DNA of 64,000 nt from Bettongia penicillata ogilbyi (GCA_023548195.1 JAJHZJ010000757.1:740109-804108), one strand, 5' to 3'. Counted from the first letter of the stretch, positions 10,370-21,410 are shown. The notes: generated by a model from the letters alone, not told the origin. Translations and numbers: made by a program.

Positions 10370-10836
10370 ATCTGAATTTAATTCAGCAAACATCTATAGA
10401 AAACCTAAAATGTGCAAAGCCTTATGATGGGCAATAGGGATGCAAAAGTGAAAAACTATAAAGTTCCTGATCTCAAGAAGCTTTTAACCTAACAAAAAGA
10501 TATAACATGGACACAAACAAATATTATCTAACATGAATCTGAACAATATAGACAGAGTGCTTGAGAAAAATTGGAGGAGAAAGAGATCACTTTCGTCTGA
10601 GAGGATCATGAAAGGATTATTAGAGGAAATGGAATCTGAGTGGAACCTTGAAGGAAGAGAAGGTGATAGGAGTATATTCCAGGCCCGGATCTGGTGGGAT
10701 GAGGTTACCCCATGCAAAACACAGAAACAGAACAAGCTGAATGGAGTACATAAGTATTTAGTAATTGAATTTAGTTGGAACACAGAGTTCTTAAATAGAG
10801 ATGAAGTGAAATAAGCTTGCAAATGTAGACCCAGTT
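10370..10836 (-). repeat. L2 LINE 3' part (antisense)
   Basis: 'gatctcaagaagctttta' and 'tgaatctgagtgga...ttgaaggaag' type text is the complement of the L2 3' end (compare the sense 'gactgtaaactcctt' copies). The 93- and 112-residue frames here are chance. Confidence 0.6.
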
Positions 10837-10848
10837 CATGAAAGGTTT

Positions 10849-11212
10849 TTTTATTTTATTTATTTTTAATGCTCTCCAATCACTACCATAAAACTTAGAT
10901 TTTTTTCCCTCCTACTTACTCGCAAAACCTCCCTCCTTCCCCAAGACAGCATAAAATTCTATATAGGATCTACATACATGTTTCTATTGAATACATTTTC
11001 ATTATAGTCATGCTGTGTAGAAGAACTAAAATAAATGGGAGAAATCATATAACAAACCAAAACATAATACACATACTCACACACACAAAAATGATCTGTT
11101 ATATTCTGTGATTGAATTCTATAGTTCTTTCTCTGAATATTGAAGGCATTTTGCCTTAGAAAACCATAGGGAGTTTTTTTTAATGTCCTTGCATTGCTAT
11201 GAAGATCCAAGT
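10849..11212 (-). other. L1 3'UTR and A-rich tail
   Basis: Left-edge T-rich stretch 'tttttttattttatttattt' is the complement of the A-rich tail. The rest lies downstream of the ORF2 stop region and is noncoding. Confidence 0.7.
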
Positions 11213-12247
11213 CTACCAGAAAAACCTCTCGCACACTGTGGTCATTGCTGTGCACAAAGTTCTCCTGGTTCTGCTCCTTTCACTCAGCATCAGATCATAT
11301 AAGTCCTTCCAGGCCTCCCTGAAGTCTTCTTGTTCATCATTTCTTATGGTGCAATAGTATTCCATTACATTCATATGCCACAATTTATTCAGCCATTCCC
11401 CAATTGATGGACATCCCCTTGATTTCCAGTTTTTGACCACTACAAAGAGTGCTGCTATAAATATTTTCGTACATCTGGGACCCTTTCCCATTTTTATGAT
11501 GTCTTGGGGATACAGTCCTAGAAGCGATATTGCTGGGTCAAAGAGTATAAATATTTTTGTAGCCCTTTGGGCATAGTTTCAAACGGGTCTCCAGAATGGT
11601 TGGATGAGCTCACAGCTCCACCAATAAAAAGTTAGTGTTCCAACTCTCCCAAATCCTCTCCAACATTTATCATTTTCCTGTTCTGTTATGTTTGCCAATC
11701 TTATAGGTGTGATGTGGTACCTCAGAGTTATTTTGATTTGCATCTCTCTAATCTAAAGTGATTTAGAGCATTTTTTCATATGATTATAGATATCTTTAAT
11801 TTCTTTCTCTGAAAATTGCCTGTTCATATCCCTTGACCATTTATCAATTGGGGAATGACTTGTATTGTTGTACATTTGACTCAGTTCTCCATATATTCTA
11901 GAAATGAGGCCTTTATCCCCGAGATTAGCTGTAAAAATTTTTTCCCAATATACTACTTCCCTCCAAATTTTGGTTGCCTTGGGTTTGGTTGTGCAAAAAC
12001 TTTTCAGTTTAATGTAATCAAAATTATCCATCTTGTACTTCATAATGCTTTCTATCTCTTCTTTAGTCAAAAATTCTTCTCTTCTCCATAAATCTAATAA
12101 ATTCACTATCCCTTGCTCCTCCAGTTTGTCCATGATATCAATCTTTATACCTAGGTCGTGTACCCATTTGGACTTTATTTTTTGTAGGGTGTCAGGCATG
12201 GGTCTATGTGTAGTTTCTGCCACACTGTTATCCAGTTTTCCCAGCAA
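11213..12247 (-). pseudogene. L1 ORF2 C-terminal region, degraded
   Basis: Two frames cover the part after the RT: 12247-11753 (with 'IKSKWVHDLGIKID', 'LWRREEFLTKEEIESIMKY' and 'SPIDKWSRDMNRQFSEKEIK') and 11491-11213 ('GCPSIGEWLNKLWHMNVMEY', 'YDLMLSERSRT'). In intact L1 this region ends in a cysteine-rich segment near the C-terminus. The split between the two frames at about 11500-11750 shows frameshifts or stops. The frames line up with those of the L1 copies at 32730 and 49419, but the residues differ enough to suggest another subfamily. Confidence 0.85.
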
Positions 12248-13215
12248 TTTTTGTCCACCAGTGAGTTCTTACCCCAGAAGCTAGGGTCCTTGAGTTTATC
12301 AAACAGGAGATTGCTATATTCATTGCCTACTGTGTCTTGAGTACCTAGCATATTCCACTTGTGTACCCTCCTGTTTCTTAGCCAATACCAAGTGGTTTTG
12401 ATAATCGCTGCTTCATAATACAATTTGAGATCTGGTAGCGCTAGACCACCTTCCCTAGCATTTCTTTTCATTAGTCCCTTTGATATTCTGGACCTTTTGT
12501 TCTTCCAGATGAATTTTGATATCATTTTATCCCAATCTAGAAAATAATTATCTGATACTTTCATTGGTATGGAACTAAATAAGTAAATTAATTTAGGTAG
12601 AATTGTCATTTTTATTGTATTGGCTCCACCTACCCATGAGCAACTGATATTTTTCCATTTACTTAGATCTGACTTTATTTGTACATAAAATATCTTGTAA
12701 TTGTATTCATATAGTCCCTGGGTTTGTTTTGGCAGGTAAACTTCCAAATATTTTATAGTGTCTACCCTAGCATTAAATGGGATTTCTCTTTCTATCTCTT
12801 GCTGTTGGACTTTGTCATTAATATATAGGAATGCGGAAGATTTGTTTGGGTTTATTTTATAACCTGCAACTTTGCCAAAGTTCTTTATTATTTCAAATAG
12901 TTTTTTACTTGAATCTCCAGGATTCTCTAAGTATAACATCATATCATCTGTAAAGTGTGATAACTTAGTTTCTTCTTTGTCTATTTTTATTCCTTCAATT
13001 TCTTTTTCTTGTCCAATTGCTACAGCTAACGTTTCTAGTATCATATTGAATAATAGTGGTGATAATGAACATCCTTGTTTCACCCCTGATCTTTTTGGAA
13101 ATGCATCTAACTTATCTCCATTGCATATAATGCTTGCTGATGGTTCTAGGTAGATACTGCTTATTATTTTATGGAAAATTCCCTTTATTCTTATGTTCTC
13201 CAGTTTTGCTGTCAA
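12175..13215 (-). pseudogene. L1 ORF2 reverse transcriptase domain, N-terminally deleted
   Basis: 346-residue open frame, the longest in the window. Residues about 41-57 carry the RT motif 'KRSGVKQGCSLSPLLFN'. Residues 88-91 read FTDD where active L1 enzymes have FADD, so a residue of the metal-binding box region is changed, although both aspartates remain. Thumb-type text follows ('AGYKINPNKSSAFLYIND', 'LPKLIYLFSSIPMKV', 'FIWKNKRSRISKGLMKRN'). The segment that should carry the earlier RT motifs, including the first catalytic aspartate region, is missing: just upstream the sequence joins the endonuclease remnant. Nonfunctional relic, not a host gene. Confidence 0.9.
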
Positions 13216-13610
13216 TTTCTTCCTTCAACTCCTCCAACTTCTCCTCTAAGAATTTGGATGCTATACTACTTGGAGCATACATGTTTAGTAATGATATTGC
13301 TTCATTGTCTATGGTGCCTTTTAGCAGGATATAGTTTCCTTCCTTATCTCTTTTGATTAGATTTATTTCTGCTTTTGCTTTGTCTGAGATTAAGATTGCT
13401 ACTCCTACTTTTTTTACATCAGCTGAAGCATAGTATATTCTGCTCCAACCTTGGACTTTTACCCTGTGTGTATCCCCCCATTGCAAATGTGTTTCTTGTA
13501 AACAACATATTGTTGGATTATGGCTTTCAATCTATTCTGCTATCTGTCTCCATTTTATGGGAGAGTTCATTCCGTTCACGTTCACAGTAATGATTACAAT
13601 CTATGTCTTT
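13190..13610 (-). pseudogene. L1 ORF2 endonuclease domain, truncated
   Basis: The minus-strand frame reads 'NSPIKWRQIAE', a stop, then 'HNPTICCLQETHLQWGD', 'WSRIYYASADVKKVGVAILI' and 'LLNMYAPSS'. The QETH segment is the conserved N-terminal block of the L1 apurinic-like endonuclease, with its catalytic glutamate. The frame ends at 13169 a few residues past 'EELKEEIDSKTGEHKNKG', which overlaps the start of the RT frame in another phase. The C-terminal half of the nuclease is lost in the deletion. Confidence 0.85.
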
Positions 13611-14234
13611 CCATCAATCCTTTTTTCTACCATTTGTGCTTTTAGTTCTCCAGTGTCCCTTCCCCTCCTCAATAGTTTTCACTTTTGACCACCACCTCCT
13701 GCAGTCTTCCCTTCCTTCTTTCAGTCCCCCTCCCTTTTACTCCCCTTTACCCTTACTGCTTCTTCCCTCCCTTTTAGCTTCCCCTCCCCTTTCTTCCCCT
13801 TCCCCTCCTACTGCCTGTACAGCTAGTTAGAATTATATACTTAAGTTTATTGTTCCATCCTTGAAACAAATCAGATGAGAGTACCTCTTAAACAATGCTC
13901 ATTTCTCTTCCCCTCTTTCCTTCTACTATAATTTTGTACTTTTTCCTGTGATGTAATTTACCATTTTCTGCTTCCTCCTTTTCCCATCTCCTGTTACAAT
14001 CCCTTTGCATGCTTAAATCATATTTTTAACATGACATCATTTACTTTATACCTGTTCCCTCTATGTATATTCCTTTTATATTTCATAATAGATGTACAAT
14101 TCTCAATATTAACAGGTATCATCTTCCCTTATAGGGAGGTAAGCAGTTTGCCCAAATTGAGTAATAATTTTTTTCACCTCTGTTTACATTTTTATGCCTC
14201 TCTTGAGACCTGCATTTGAAGATTGAATTTTCTA

Positions 14235-15214
14235 TTAAGTTCTGGGCATTTTTGTCAGGAAGCTTTGAAAATCCCTTACTTCACTGAATGACCATCTCCT
14301 TGCCTGGAATTTTATGGGTAATTTGAACTTTGCTGGGTAATTGATCCTTGGTTGTAGTCCCATCTCCTTTGCCTTATGGAATATCGGATTGCAATTCCTT
14401 CAGTCTTTTAATGTAGAAGCTGTAAGGTCCTGTGTGATCTTGGCTGTAGCTCCTCGATATTTGAATGGTTTCTTTCTGACTGCCTGTAGTATTTTCTCCT
14501 TCACTTGATAGTTCTGGAATTTGGCAATGATATTTCTTGGGGTTTTGAGTTGGGAATCCCTTTTGGGAGGTGAATGATGGATTTTGCCCTCTGGATCTAG
14601 CACTTCTAGGCAGTTTTCCTTGATGATTTCTTGGAAGATACTGTCCAGGCTCTTTTTTTCATCGTGACTTTGTGGCAGGCCAATAATTCTTAAATTTTCT
14701 CTCCTGGATCTATTTTCCAGGTCAGTTGTTTTTCCAATTAGATATTTTATATTTTCTTCTATCTTTTCATTCTTTAGATTTTGTTTGACTGATTCTTGCT
14801 GTCTCATTGAGTCATGTTTCTACTTGCCCAATTCTAATTTTTATCAAATTGCTTTCTTCAATTAACTTTTGCATCTCCTTTTCCATCTGTCCAATTGTTC
14901 CTTGTAAGGAATTATTTTCTACAGTTAATTTTTGTACTTCCTTTTCCATTTGTTCAATTTTCCTTTTTAAAGAGATGTTCTCATCAGTGAATTCTTTTTT
15001 TATGCTTTTTAAATCATTGGCCAGTTTTTCTTTTTTTTCCTTCAATTGTTTCTAGGAGAGTTGTTTGTGCATGCGAGCAGTTCATAGTCCCTTCTGAAGT
15101 TTCAGATGGAAGTACAGTCTCACTGCTGACCTCTTTGGTATTTGTGCTTTGGTCCTTGTCCCCACAGAACGATTCTATGGCTTTTTCATGCTTGTTTTGC
15201 TTTTTCTTGTTCAT
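14235..15214 (-). pseudogene. L1 ORF1 (RNA-binding chaperone), frameshifted
   Basis: Three phases join to give an L1 ORF1-like protein. 15214-15014 starts at Met ('MNKKKQNKHEKAIESF'). 15045-14812 is a coiled coil with heptad repeats ('ISLKRKIEQMEKEVQKL', 'GTIGQMEKEMQKLIEES'). 14807-14235 holds the RRM ('IKYLIGKTTDLENRSRREN', 'LRIIGLPQ') and the C-terminal domain, readable after one stop near 14398 ('RRWSFSEVRDFQSFLTKMP', then TAA). Frameshifts lie near 15045 and 14808. In live L1 this protein forms trimers and coats the L1 RNA. The RRM is close to that of the HAL1-like element at 25806-28467. Confidence 0.88.
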
Positions 15215-16150
15215 GTTGGTGATTGTGTGTTATGGCTTCTGGTTCTCTCAGTTAGAAGCTGCAGAACTTGGTGTTGAGCTGACTTGTGTGAAAAAGCTAA
15301 GAGCAAGTGTCTTATCATCTTTTTGTTTTGTATTTCCCTGATCTGCCCTGGGATGAGCTTGTTAAGTGTGGAGGAGGGGTGGTCTGGTCACAGAAGATCT
15401 CCTCAACTGAACTGAGGCAAAGGCAAACTCAGGGGCTGGTGATCCCAGCTGCCCTATTGTCTTCTTGTTTCCCCTGGAGTGCTGAGGCATGCTTAGATCC
15501 TAGTGTGAGTTTCTACCTCCCCCCCCCGCCCCACAGCAAGAGGAATCCCCCTTAGCTATATTCCTAGCCTCAGGTGTCATGAGACTATTCGTCCCCTCTG
15601 TTGTTTCAGCTAGGAAAAATCTAGGATTTTTCTGGGGAAATATTTTATGGTTCTTTCAAGGTCATCAAGTGGGGAGGAGAGAGCATTTACTGATCACTCT
15701 GCCATCCTGGCTCCCGGAAGTTCAAGTAGGTGACTTACAGATGTTTAATCTGAAGGCTGAAAGTTTCAGAAGCTGCTGTGGCTGATATTTGGTGCTCAGT
15801 GGCTGTCACTCACTTGGCTCTGCTGGTCTCTCACCCTGGGCTACTGCTCCGCAGGTTCTGCCTGCTGTTGTCTCAGGTTTCCCTAGGGCCCTCTTGCTCT
15901 GCTGCATTAGATGTGCTGTGCTATGCACTGTGGGCTCATTACTGTGGAATAGATCCTTCCTATGGACCTTCCAGTCTGTCCTGGGCTTTGAATCTGCCAC
16001 AGTCTGTCTCCTATTGGATTCTGCACCTCCAAAATTTGGTCAGATTCTCTTTTTAGAAGTATCTGAAGGAGTTTGTCTAAGAGCTTAGATGAGTTGTTGC
16101 TCTCACTCCTCCACCATGGCTCTGCCCCCTCCTGGCTCTGCCTACCCCCC
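15215..16150 (-). promoter_or_regulatory. L1 5'UTR (internal promoter region)
   Basis: The 0.94 kb between the 12-bp duplication and the ORF1 start is GC-richer than its surroundings, as expected for an L1 5'UTR that carries its own promoter. Several chance open frames cross it (15778-16088 and 16266-15907) without motifs. No individual transcription-factor site is claimed. Confidence 0.65.
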
Positions 16151-16171
16151 CATGAAAGGTTTAAATTGCCA

Positions 16172-16428
16172 GGCTTTGTTGTGTTGTTTAGTAATTTCAG
16201 TGGTATCCCACTCGTCATGACCCCATTTGGGATTTTCTTGGCAAAGATACTAATATGGTTTGCCATTTCTTTCTCCAGTTCATTTTACAGATGAGGAAAC
16301 TGAGGCAAATGGCATTAAGCAACTTACCCAGGGTCACATAGCTAGTAAGTATCTGAGGCCAGATTTGAATTCAGGTGTTCCTGACTCTAGGTTCAGTGTT
16401 CTATCTGCTCTACCATCTACTGCCAAGC
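16172..16428 (-). repeat. CORE-SINE with L2-like tail (MON1/THER1-like)
   Basis: Plus reading has the full marsupial antisense order: 'atgaccccatttgggatttt', 'cttggcaaagatactaat', 'ttttacagatgaggaaactg', 'cccagggtcacatagctag', then 'atctgctctaccatctactg'. Near full length. Confidence 0.85.
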
Positions 16429-16434
16429 TAATGA

Positions 16435-17390
16435 ACTTCTATTTTGTTCCACAGGTAATGGGGGAGCTGCTGAAGATTTTGGAGTAGGGTAGAGGCTTAG
16501 GTATTAGGAAGATTATTTTGAGAGTTGTGAGAAGGGGAAAAGCTAGATGTATGGAATCTAGTTAGGAGGCAATCACAATAGTTTTAAACAATAGGTGATG
16601 AAGCCCTGAACTAGGCTGGTGGTAATATGGGTAGAAAAAATGGGATGAATATTGAAAGCTAAAATAAATAAATAAATTTAAATGTGGGGGGAAAGGGGAA
16701 TAAGATGAATGCCAAATTTATGGGGAAGGTAGAATCAATAAGATTTGACAACTAATTAGTTATGGGGCATGAGAGAGACAAAGATGGCCATTAGATTTTG
16801 AGCCTGGGTTAGTGGGAATATAGTAGTACCATCTATAGAAATGAGGAAATTCTAAGGGGTTGGAAAGAAGGAAGATTTGGGGAAGAAATTAATGAATTCA
16901 GTATTGGACAAGTTGAGTTTGAATTGATTTGGGGAACTTCAGGTGGGGATGTCCAGCCCACATTTGGAAATGCATTACAGAAGATCATGGCAAAGATTAT
17001 CACACACCTAAATGTGTTCATTGAATCCATTTATGATATCACCAAAGGTAAGAGGATCTACAGAGAAGAAAGGAGAGACAGAAACTTGGGGAATTTAGGG
17101 GCAACAATTAGGGGATGGGGGGAATCTGAGGAGGACTGCTCATGCTGGTAGGAAGAGAATTAGGAGAAGAACATCATGTATAGAAAGGGAAGAGGGACTA
17201 TCAAGAAGCTGATTGGCAACAGTGCCAGAAAGGAGGATGAAGACTTGATGATTAAGAAGTTGTGGTTGACTTGAAACAAGATTCAGGGTGTTCAGTGGTT
17301 AAGAAGTGAGGAAGTGAAGATTATGAAGGTATAGCACTGTTTCTGTCACTGAAAGGGAAGAGAAAAAGACAGTAACTTTGAGGAGTAACA
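16435..17390 (-). repeat. L2 LINE, long antisense fragment
   Basis: Nearly 1 kb of purine-rich sequence in the antisense order of L2: 'ttaggaagattattttgag', 'ggaggcaatcacaatagttt', 'aggtgatgaagccctgaact', 'ggtagaatcaataagatttg' and 'gtattggacaagttgag'. The 65-residue minus frame at 17030-16833 belongs to degraded L2 ORF2. Confidence 0.65.
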
Positions 17391-17404
17391 TGAATGAATG
17401 AATG

Positions 17405-17630
17405 GAGGCGGTGTGGTATATTGTTTAGAGTCCTAGGCTTATAATCAGGAGAACTGAGTTCAAATCCCTTCTCAAATCTTAACTATGTAATCATAAGCAA
17501 GTCCATTAGAGTTTCAATTTCGTTGTCTTTCAGAGGGATAATATTATTTCCACTAGCTACCTCACAGGATTCTTCTGTGTAATGTGCTTTGTAAATCTTA
17601 GTGAGATATAGCTGTGAGTTATTGTTAAGT
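17405..17630 (+). repeat. MIR SINE
   Basis: 'aggcggtgtggtatattg', 'gaactgagttcaaatccctt', 'ggataatattatttcc', 'tgctttgtaaatcttagtg' follow head, core and tail of a MIR. Confidence 0.75.
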
Positions 17631-17676
17631 GAGGTTTGTTTATTTTTCTTTTTCATGCACTCTATTATTTAGGTTA

Positions 17677-17972
17677 GGGGCAGCTAGGAGGTGCAGTGGA
17701 TAGAGCACCGGTGCAGGTGTCAGGAGGACCTGAGTTCAAATCTCACCTCAGACACTTTACACTCACTAGCTGTGTGACCTTGGGCAAGTCACTTAAAGCT
17801 TCATCCTGGGTCATCTCCAGTCATCCTGATGAATATATGGTCACTGGATGTAGATGGCTCTGGAGGAGTAGTAAGACTGGTGACCTACACAACCCTCCCT
17901 CACTCAAACCAAGGTCAAGTGCAAGTCATGTCATTATTTCTCTGATGGCATGGTCTTCTTCAGCAACATTTA
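17677..17972 (+). repeat. RTE-tailed tRNA SINE (MAR1-like)
   Basis: Starts 'ggggcagctaggaggtgcag', passes 'cctgagttcaaatctcacc' and 'ttgggcaagtcactt', and runs into the tail 'gatgaatatatggtcactgg' and 'tctgatggcatggtcttctt'. The last bases of the tail are missing where a MITE follows. The 99-residue open frame inside is a read-through of the SINE. Confidence 0.85.
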
Positions 17973-17975
17973 GAC

Positions 17976-18178
17976 CAAGAGTGGGGAACCTGTGACCTCG
18001 AGGACACATGTGGTCCTCTCGTTCCTCAAGTGAGGTCCTTTGAGTGAATCTAAACTTCATAGTACAAATCCCTTTAGTAAAAGGATTTGTTCTGTAAAAT
18101 TTGGACTCAGGCAAACGCCCGTACCCAAGGACCTAGAAGATCACATGTGGCCTTGAGGCTGCAGGTTCCGTATTCCTG
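17976..18178. mobile_element. Palindromic hAT-like MITE
   Basis: The left end 'caagagtggggaacctgtga' and the right end, read from the other strand ('caggaatacggaacctgcag'), pair over about 43 bp at roughly three quarters identity. The centre is also an inverted repeat: 'acaaatccctttagtaaaag' against 'gtaaaaggatttgttct'. 203 bp, no coding frame. The terminal pattern resembles nonautonomous hAT elements of marsupials. I could not find a clean 8-bp duplication. Confidence 0.6.
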
Positions 18179-18194
18179 ACCTAGTTATAAGGCC

Positions 18195-18598
18195 TATTTG
18201 CTATTCCTTATACACAACATTCCTGTCTTCTGTCTTCATATCTTTACCCTCAGTGACTGTCCTCTGAACCTGGAAAACTCCCTATTCACCTTTGCTTCTT
18301 GTAATCCCTGATTTTCTTCGAGACTCAGTTCAATGACTTTTCTTTTCCTATTGGCTTTTGGTGATTTCTTCTATAAAGTTATCTTCCATCTATTCTGTGC
18401 CTTATACGTGCACATATATACATGCACACATATACCTCTATACAAATGCGTATACACACATATACATGCAAACATGCCCATATGTGTATACACACACATA
18501 CCCACGTATGAACACATACATGTATGTATGGTCTTCCCTGTCACAATGTGAACTCCCTGTATCCCCATCATTTAGAGTGCCTGGCACATTTTTCTTAC
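18195..18598 (+). repeat. L2 LINE 3' end with embedded microsatellite
   Basis: 'cctgattttcttcgagactc', 'gtgaactccctgtatcccc' and 'agtgcctggcac' show L2 order. The (CATA)-type array at 18402-18535 sits inside. Confidence 0.5.
18402..18535 (+). repeat. (CACATATA)n-type microsatellite
   Basis: Imperfect CA/TA/TG-rich tandem sequence such as 'cacatatatacatgcaca'. The open frames across it (Y/T/H/I-rich on plus, C/V/Y-rich on minus) are products of the repeat. Confidence 0.85.
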
Positions 18599-18599
18599 T

Positions 18600-18740
18600 G
18601 TCTAGTCATTTTAGTCATGTCTGACTCTTCATGATCTCATTTAATGTCTTCTTGGCAGATACTGGAGTGGTTTGCCATTTTCTTCTCCAACTACCTGGCA
18701 TAAAGTAAGAGTTAATAAATGGTTATTGATTGATTGATTG
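18600..18740 (-). repeat. CORE-SINE end fragment plus L2 3' scrap
   Basis: 'gtcattttagtcatgtctga', 'tggagtggtttgccatttt' is the antisense tail end of a CORE-SINE. 18690-18740 ('ctggcataaagtaagagt', 'ttattgattgattgattgg') resembles an L2 3' end. Confidence 0.55.
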
Positions 18741-18744
18741 GCCG

Positions 18745-20105
18745 GAGCTAAGCTGAAGTGGAAGGCAACAGTCATAGTTATCTTCATCTTCCTTTTCATG
18801 CCAACCCAGTATTGTGGCATGCTGCATAGTTCTGTGTCCATTCTCTCTTGAAACATTTCTTTGAGGATGATTCTTGCATTATTCTCCTTAAAAGCCCTGT
18901 GGCAGGCATTCAATATGCAGAGGTCTCTAGACCTGCATACTAGTATTCTCTTGGCAAAAATCTCTTATTTACCAATGACATTTAGGGTATATAAAGGGCC
19001 AGAAAAGTCACCAAATGATATGTAGTCCATTCCCATGCATTTGATCATGGCTTCTTTAGAACCACCTTGGGAAAAAAATGGTCTATTCTCTCCTTAAAAA
19101 TCTCCAGAGAAGCCTTTCAATTTCCTTTGGTCATTCATTTCAGTCAACCTCTTAAGAGACAGGAAATCTTCTAGCTAACACTTTCCTTGGAGCAGGTTTC
19201 AATGGGAAGTTTATTCAAACTCCAGAAAGCATGTGTGAATGGGCATATACTTACTGTGTACATGTATATGTAAGTGTGTTTGTTTGTCTGTTTTGTGTGC
19301 ATATTTGATGTGCAAGTGTGTGATGTCTATCACATCATTCACAGTAGACCATCACATTCACAAATAGATCTGGGACCTGGGATGTCTTTGCTGGGAATTT
19401 GTGTAGCAGCAGTATATTATTCACTTCATCTCTGAACCATTTGGAATATTTTAAACTAGAGCTTACCAAAATGTTCCACTTTCTCTTTCTCCTCCCCCTT
19501 GGATGATGACTGTGGGACCCAGGTGCCAAGCTGTGGAAAATAATTGTCTAGTGATGGTGACATCTGGCTCTTTGGCAAGCTCCTTGCACAATTTCTTTCT
19601 TTAAAAAAATTTCCAGAGAATAAATGATAGCTTAGAGCTGAGTTATAATAGAGCTTTGTCTCTTAATGTGTTTGGGCCAGGTTTATCTCAAATTCATTAG
19701 CTTATGCTAAGAGCAAACTATGAGCTGATGATAACTTTGACTGTGAGTTACTTTTTGGAAAATCCTGCAGTCACAATTAGACCAGAATAAATTCCAAAGC
19801 TGATGCATTTAACGCTCTTCTATACCGAAGGGTGCAAAAGTAAGAAAGGTTGAAGTCTCATTTACAATGGTAAATCAACATTTAAGATTTAACCTGCTGT
19901 TCCAAAGTAGCAAAAGAAGGCTTTTATGACATTTCCCTCAGAGGTAAAATTGACAAACTTGTGAATTTGCATAATGTGAAAACGACCTTCCCGTTGGAAT
20001 CTGGATTTCTACTTTTCCATATTGTGTTCTGCATCCAAACATCATCTTTGTATTTCAGAGTTTTTTTACAGTCTATATTAGAATTTTGGCTCAGATTAAG
20101 TAAAT
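18745..20105. other. Repeat-poor interval, no gene recognised
   Basis: About 1.3 kb without a named repeat apart from TG-rich low-complexity text at 19225-19330. The best open frames (18913-18641 and 19529-19335, minus) carry no motif. Possible conserved noncoding sequence; not testable here. Confidence 0.4.
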
Positions 20106-20117
20106 ATGGTCATAGAA

Positions 20118-20225
20118 GAAAATAGGTAAACTCCTTGAGGACAGGCACTACTTCTTTTTGAGTTTGTATGCTAGGTGCCTAGCATAAATCCTTGTCCATA
20201 ACAGGAACTCCACTTTATTCCCTCT
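20118..20225 (+). repeat. L2 LINE 3' end
   Basis: 'aaactccttgaggacaggca', 'tgctaggtgcctagcata' and 'ataacaggaactcc' resemble an L2 3'UTR. Confidence 0.6.
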
Positions 20226-20260
20226 CTTCCTTCCTCATTATCATATTAAGCTTCTATTAG

Positions 20261-20500
20261 GGTGGCTAGGTGGTATAGTGGAGAGAGCACTGGACTTGGA
20301 ATCAGGAAGACCTACCTCCATCAGTTCAAATGCCAGCCTCCAACACTAGCTGCGTGACTCTGGGCAAGTCACTTAACCTTGTTTGTCTCCATTTCTTCAT
20401 CTGCAAAATGAGCTGGAGTAGGCAAACTACTCTAGTATCTTTGCCAAGAAAACTTAAAAATGGAGTTACAAATTGTGGGAAGTGACTGAATAACAAAACT
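20261..20500 (+). repeat. CORE-SINE (MON1/THER1-like)
   Basis: Sense copy: 'ggtggctaggtggtatagtg', 'tgactctgggcaagtcactt', 'catctgcaaaatgagctgga', 'tagtatctttgccaagaaaa'. Near full length. Confidence 0.85.
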
Positions 20501-20509
20501 TCTATCCCT

Positions 20510-20870
20510 GATGATAAAAAGGGAGAAAATGAAAGTCTGCTTTCAATGAGATTACAATCCATTGAGGGAGACAATACTTACATAAATAAGTTTATGCTGC
20601 CAATATACAAATCTAATAAATACATGCTAATTTGGTGTTTGTGGAGGTGTGGGGGAAGAAAGTAGGATTGGATAGGAATCAGGGAAGCATGTGGTATTTC
20701 AGCTGAACTTTAAAAGAAACTAGTAATTTAAGAGACAGGTGAGCAGGGAGTGTATTCTAGGAATAGGAGACAGACTCTCTAAAAGCATGAAGGGAGATGG
20801 AATGGTGTGTGTGAGGAACATGAATACTATTTTAACTAAATTATGGAGTTTCAATGCTTGTTGAATTGAA
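20510..20870 (-). repeat. L2 LINE 3' part (antisense)
   Basis: 'gattacaatccattgaggga', 'tcagctgaactttaaaagaa', 'aggagacagactctc' and 'agcatgaagggagatggaat' follow the antisense order of L2 3'UTR and ORF2 end. Confidence 0.6.
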
Positions 20871-20874
20871 CTGA

Positions 20875-21410
20875 TTTGGAAAAAAAAAATTTAAAGGTGC
20901 ATCTGTATCTATAGTTGTATGGCCTTTACTTGAGTGGGAGATGCTAGGAGAGAAACAAGGAACATATTCATTCTGTTGCTGCCAATAAGATTCTCTTGAT
21001 GCTTTGGGCTTATTCCTTGCATTGCAAAAAGCATTATTATTAACTACCCCAGATCTCTCCTATTTTGTTAACTTTGCTGGACTCTTTGCTTCTGAACTCA
21101 GACTGTATCTTCCCTCCTACCTTTCTGGAGCTGGCGTTATTTTCATTTTTAGCTTTAACTTTCAGATTTAATTCTTAGAAGCTCATGGGATCTTTAGAAT
21201 GGGCATTGGCTTGGATCATGAATGACCCGTTTCATTCAGAGTTTATTGACTATCCCTTATCTGTTAATCAGTCATTAATTCCTCACACGTACTGGCCTCT
21301 TCCCACGCATATATTTGCCATAGAAACTATGAGGACAAACTGACAGGAGAACACTGGCTCATATCTTTGTACTCTTGTGGCATGCAGCACATGTACATGG
21401 TTCCTTAACA
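20875..21410. other. No gene recognised
   Basis: No named repeat or convincing coding frame in this stretch. Confidence 0.4.

Larger units (their letters stand above)
10849..16150 (-). mobile_element. L1 retrotransposon, both ends present, internally deleted
   Basis: A 5.3-kb L1 with its 5' end at 16150 and its tail at 10849. It is flanked by perfect 12-bp copies of 'catgaaaggttt' (10837-10848 and 16151-16162), so the insertion is complete. Order on the minus strand: 5'UTR (about 15215-16150), ORF1 (15214-14235), purine-rich spacer, endonuclease remnant, RT remnant, C-terminal region and 3'UTR. A usual marsupial L1 is longer; the shortage is explained by a deletion in ORF2 at about 13190-13220. 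Frameshifts and stops mean it cannot move on its own. Confidence 0.93.

Noticed and set aside
11753..13486. Long minus frames that could be taken as a host reverse transcriptase gene
   Set aside because: They lie inside an L1 with 12-bp duplication, poly-A tail, ORF1 and broken ORF2.
15778..16266. Leu/Ser/Cys-rich frames of 92-119 residues
   Set aside because: They fall in the L1 5'UTR and overlap on both strands, with no motif.
18358..18624. Tyr/Thr/His-rich frames
   Set aside because: They translate a CA/TA microsatellite.
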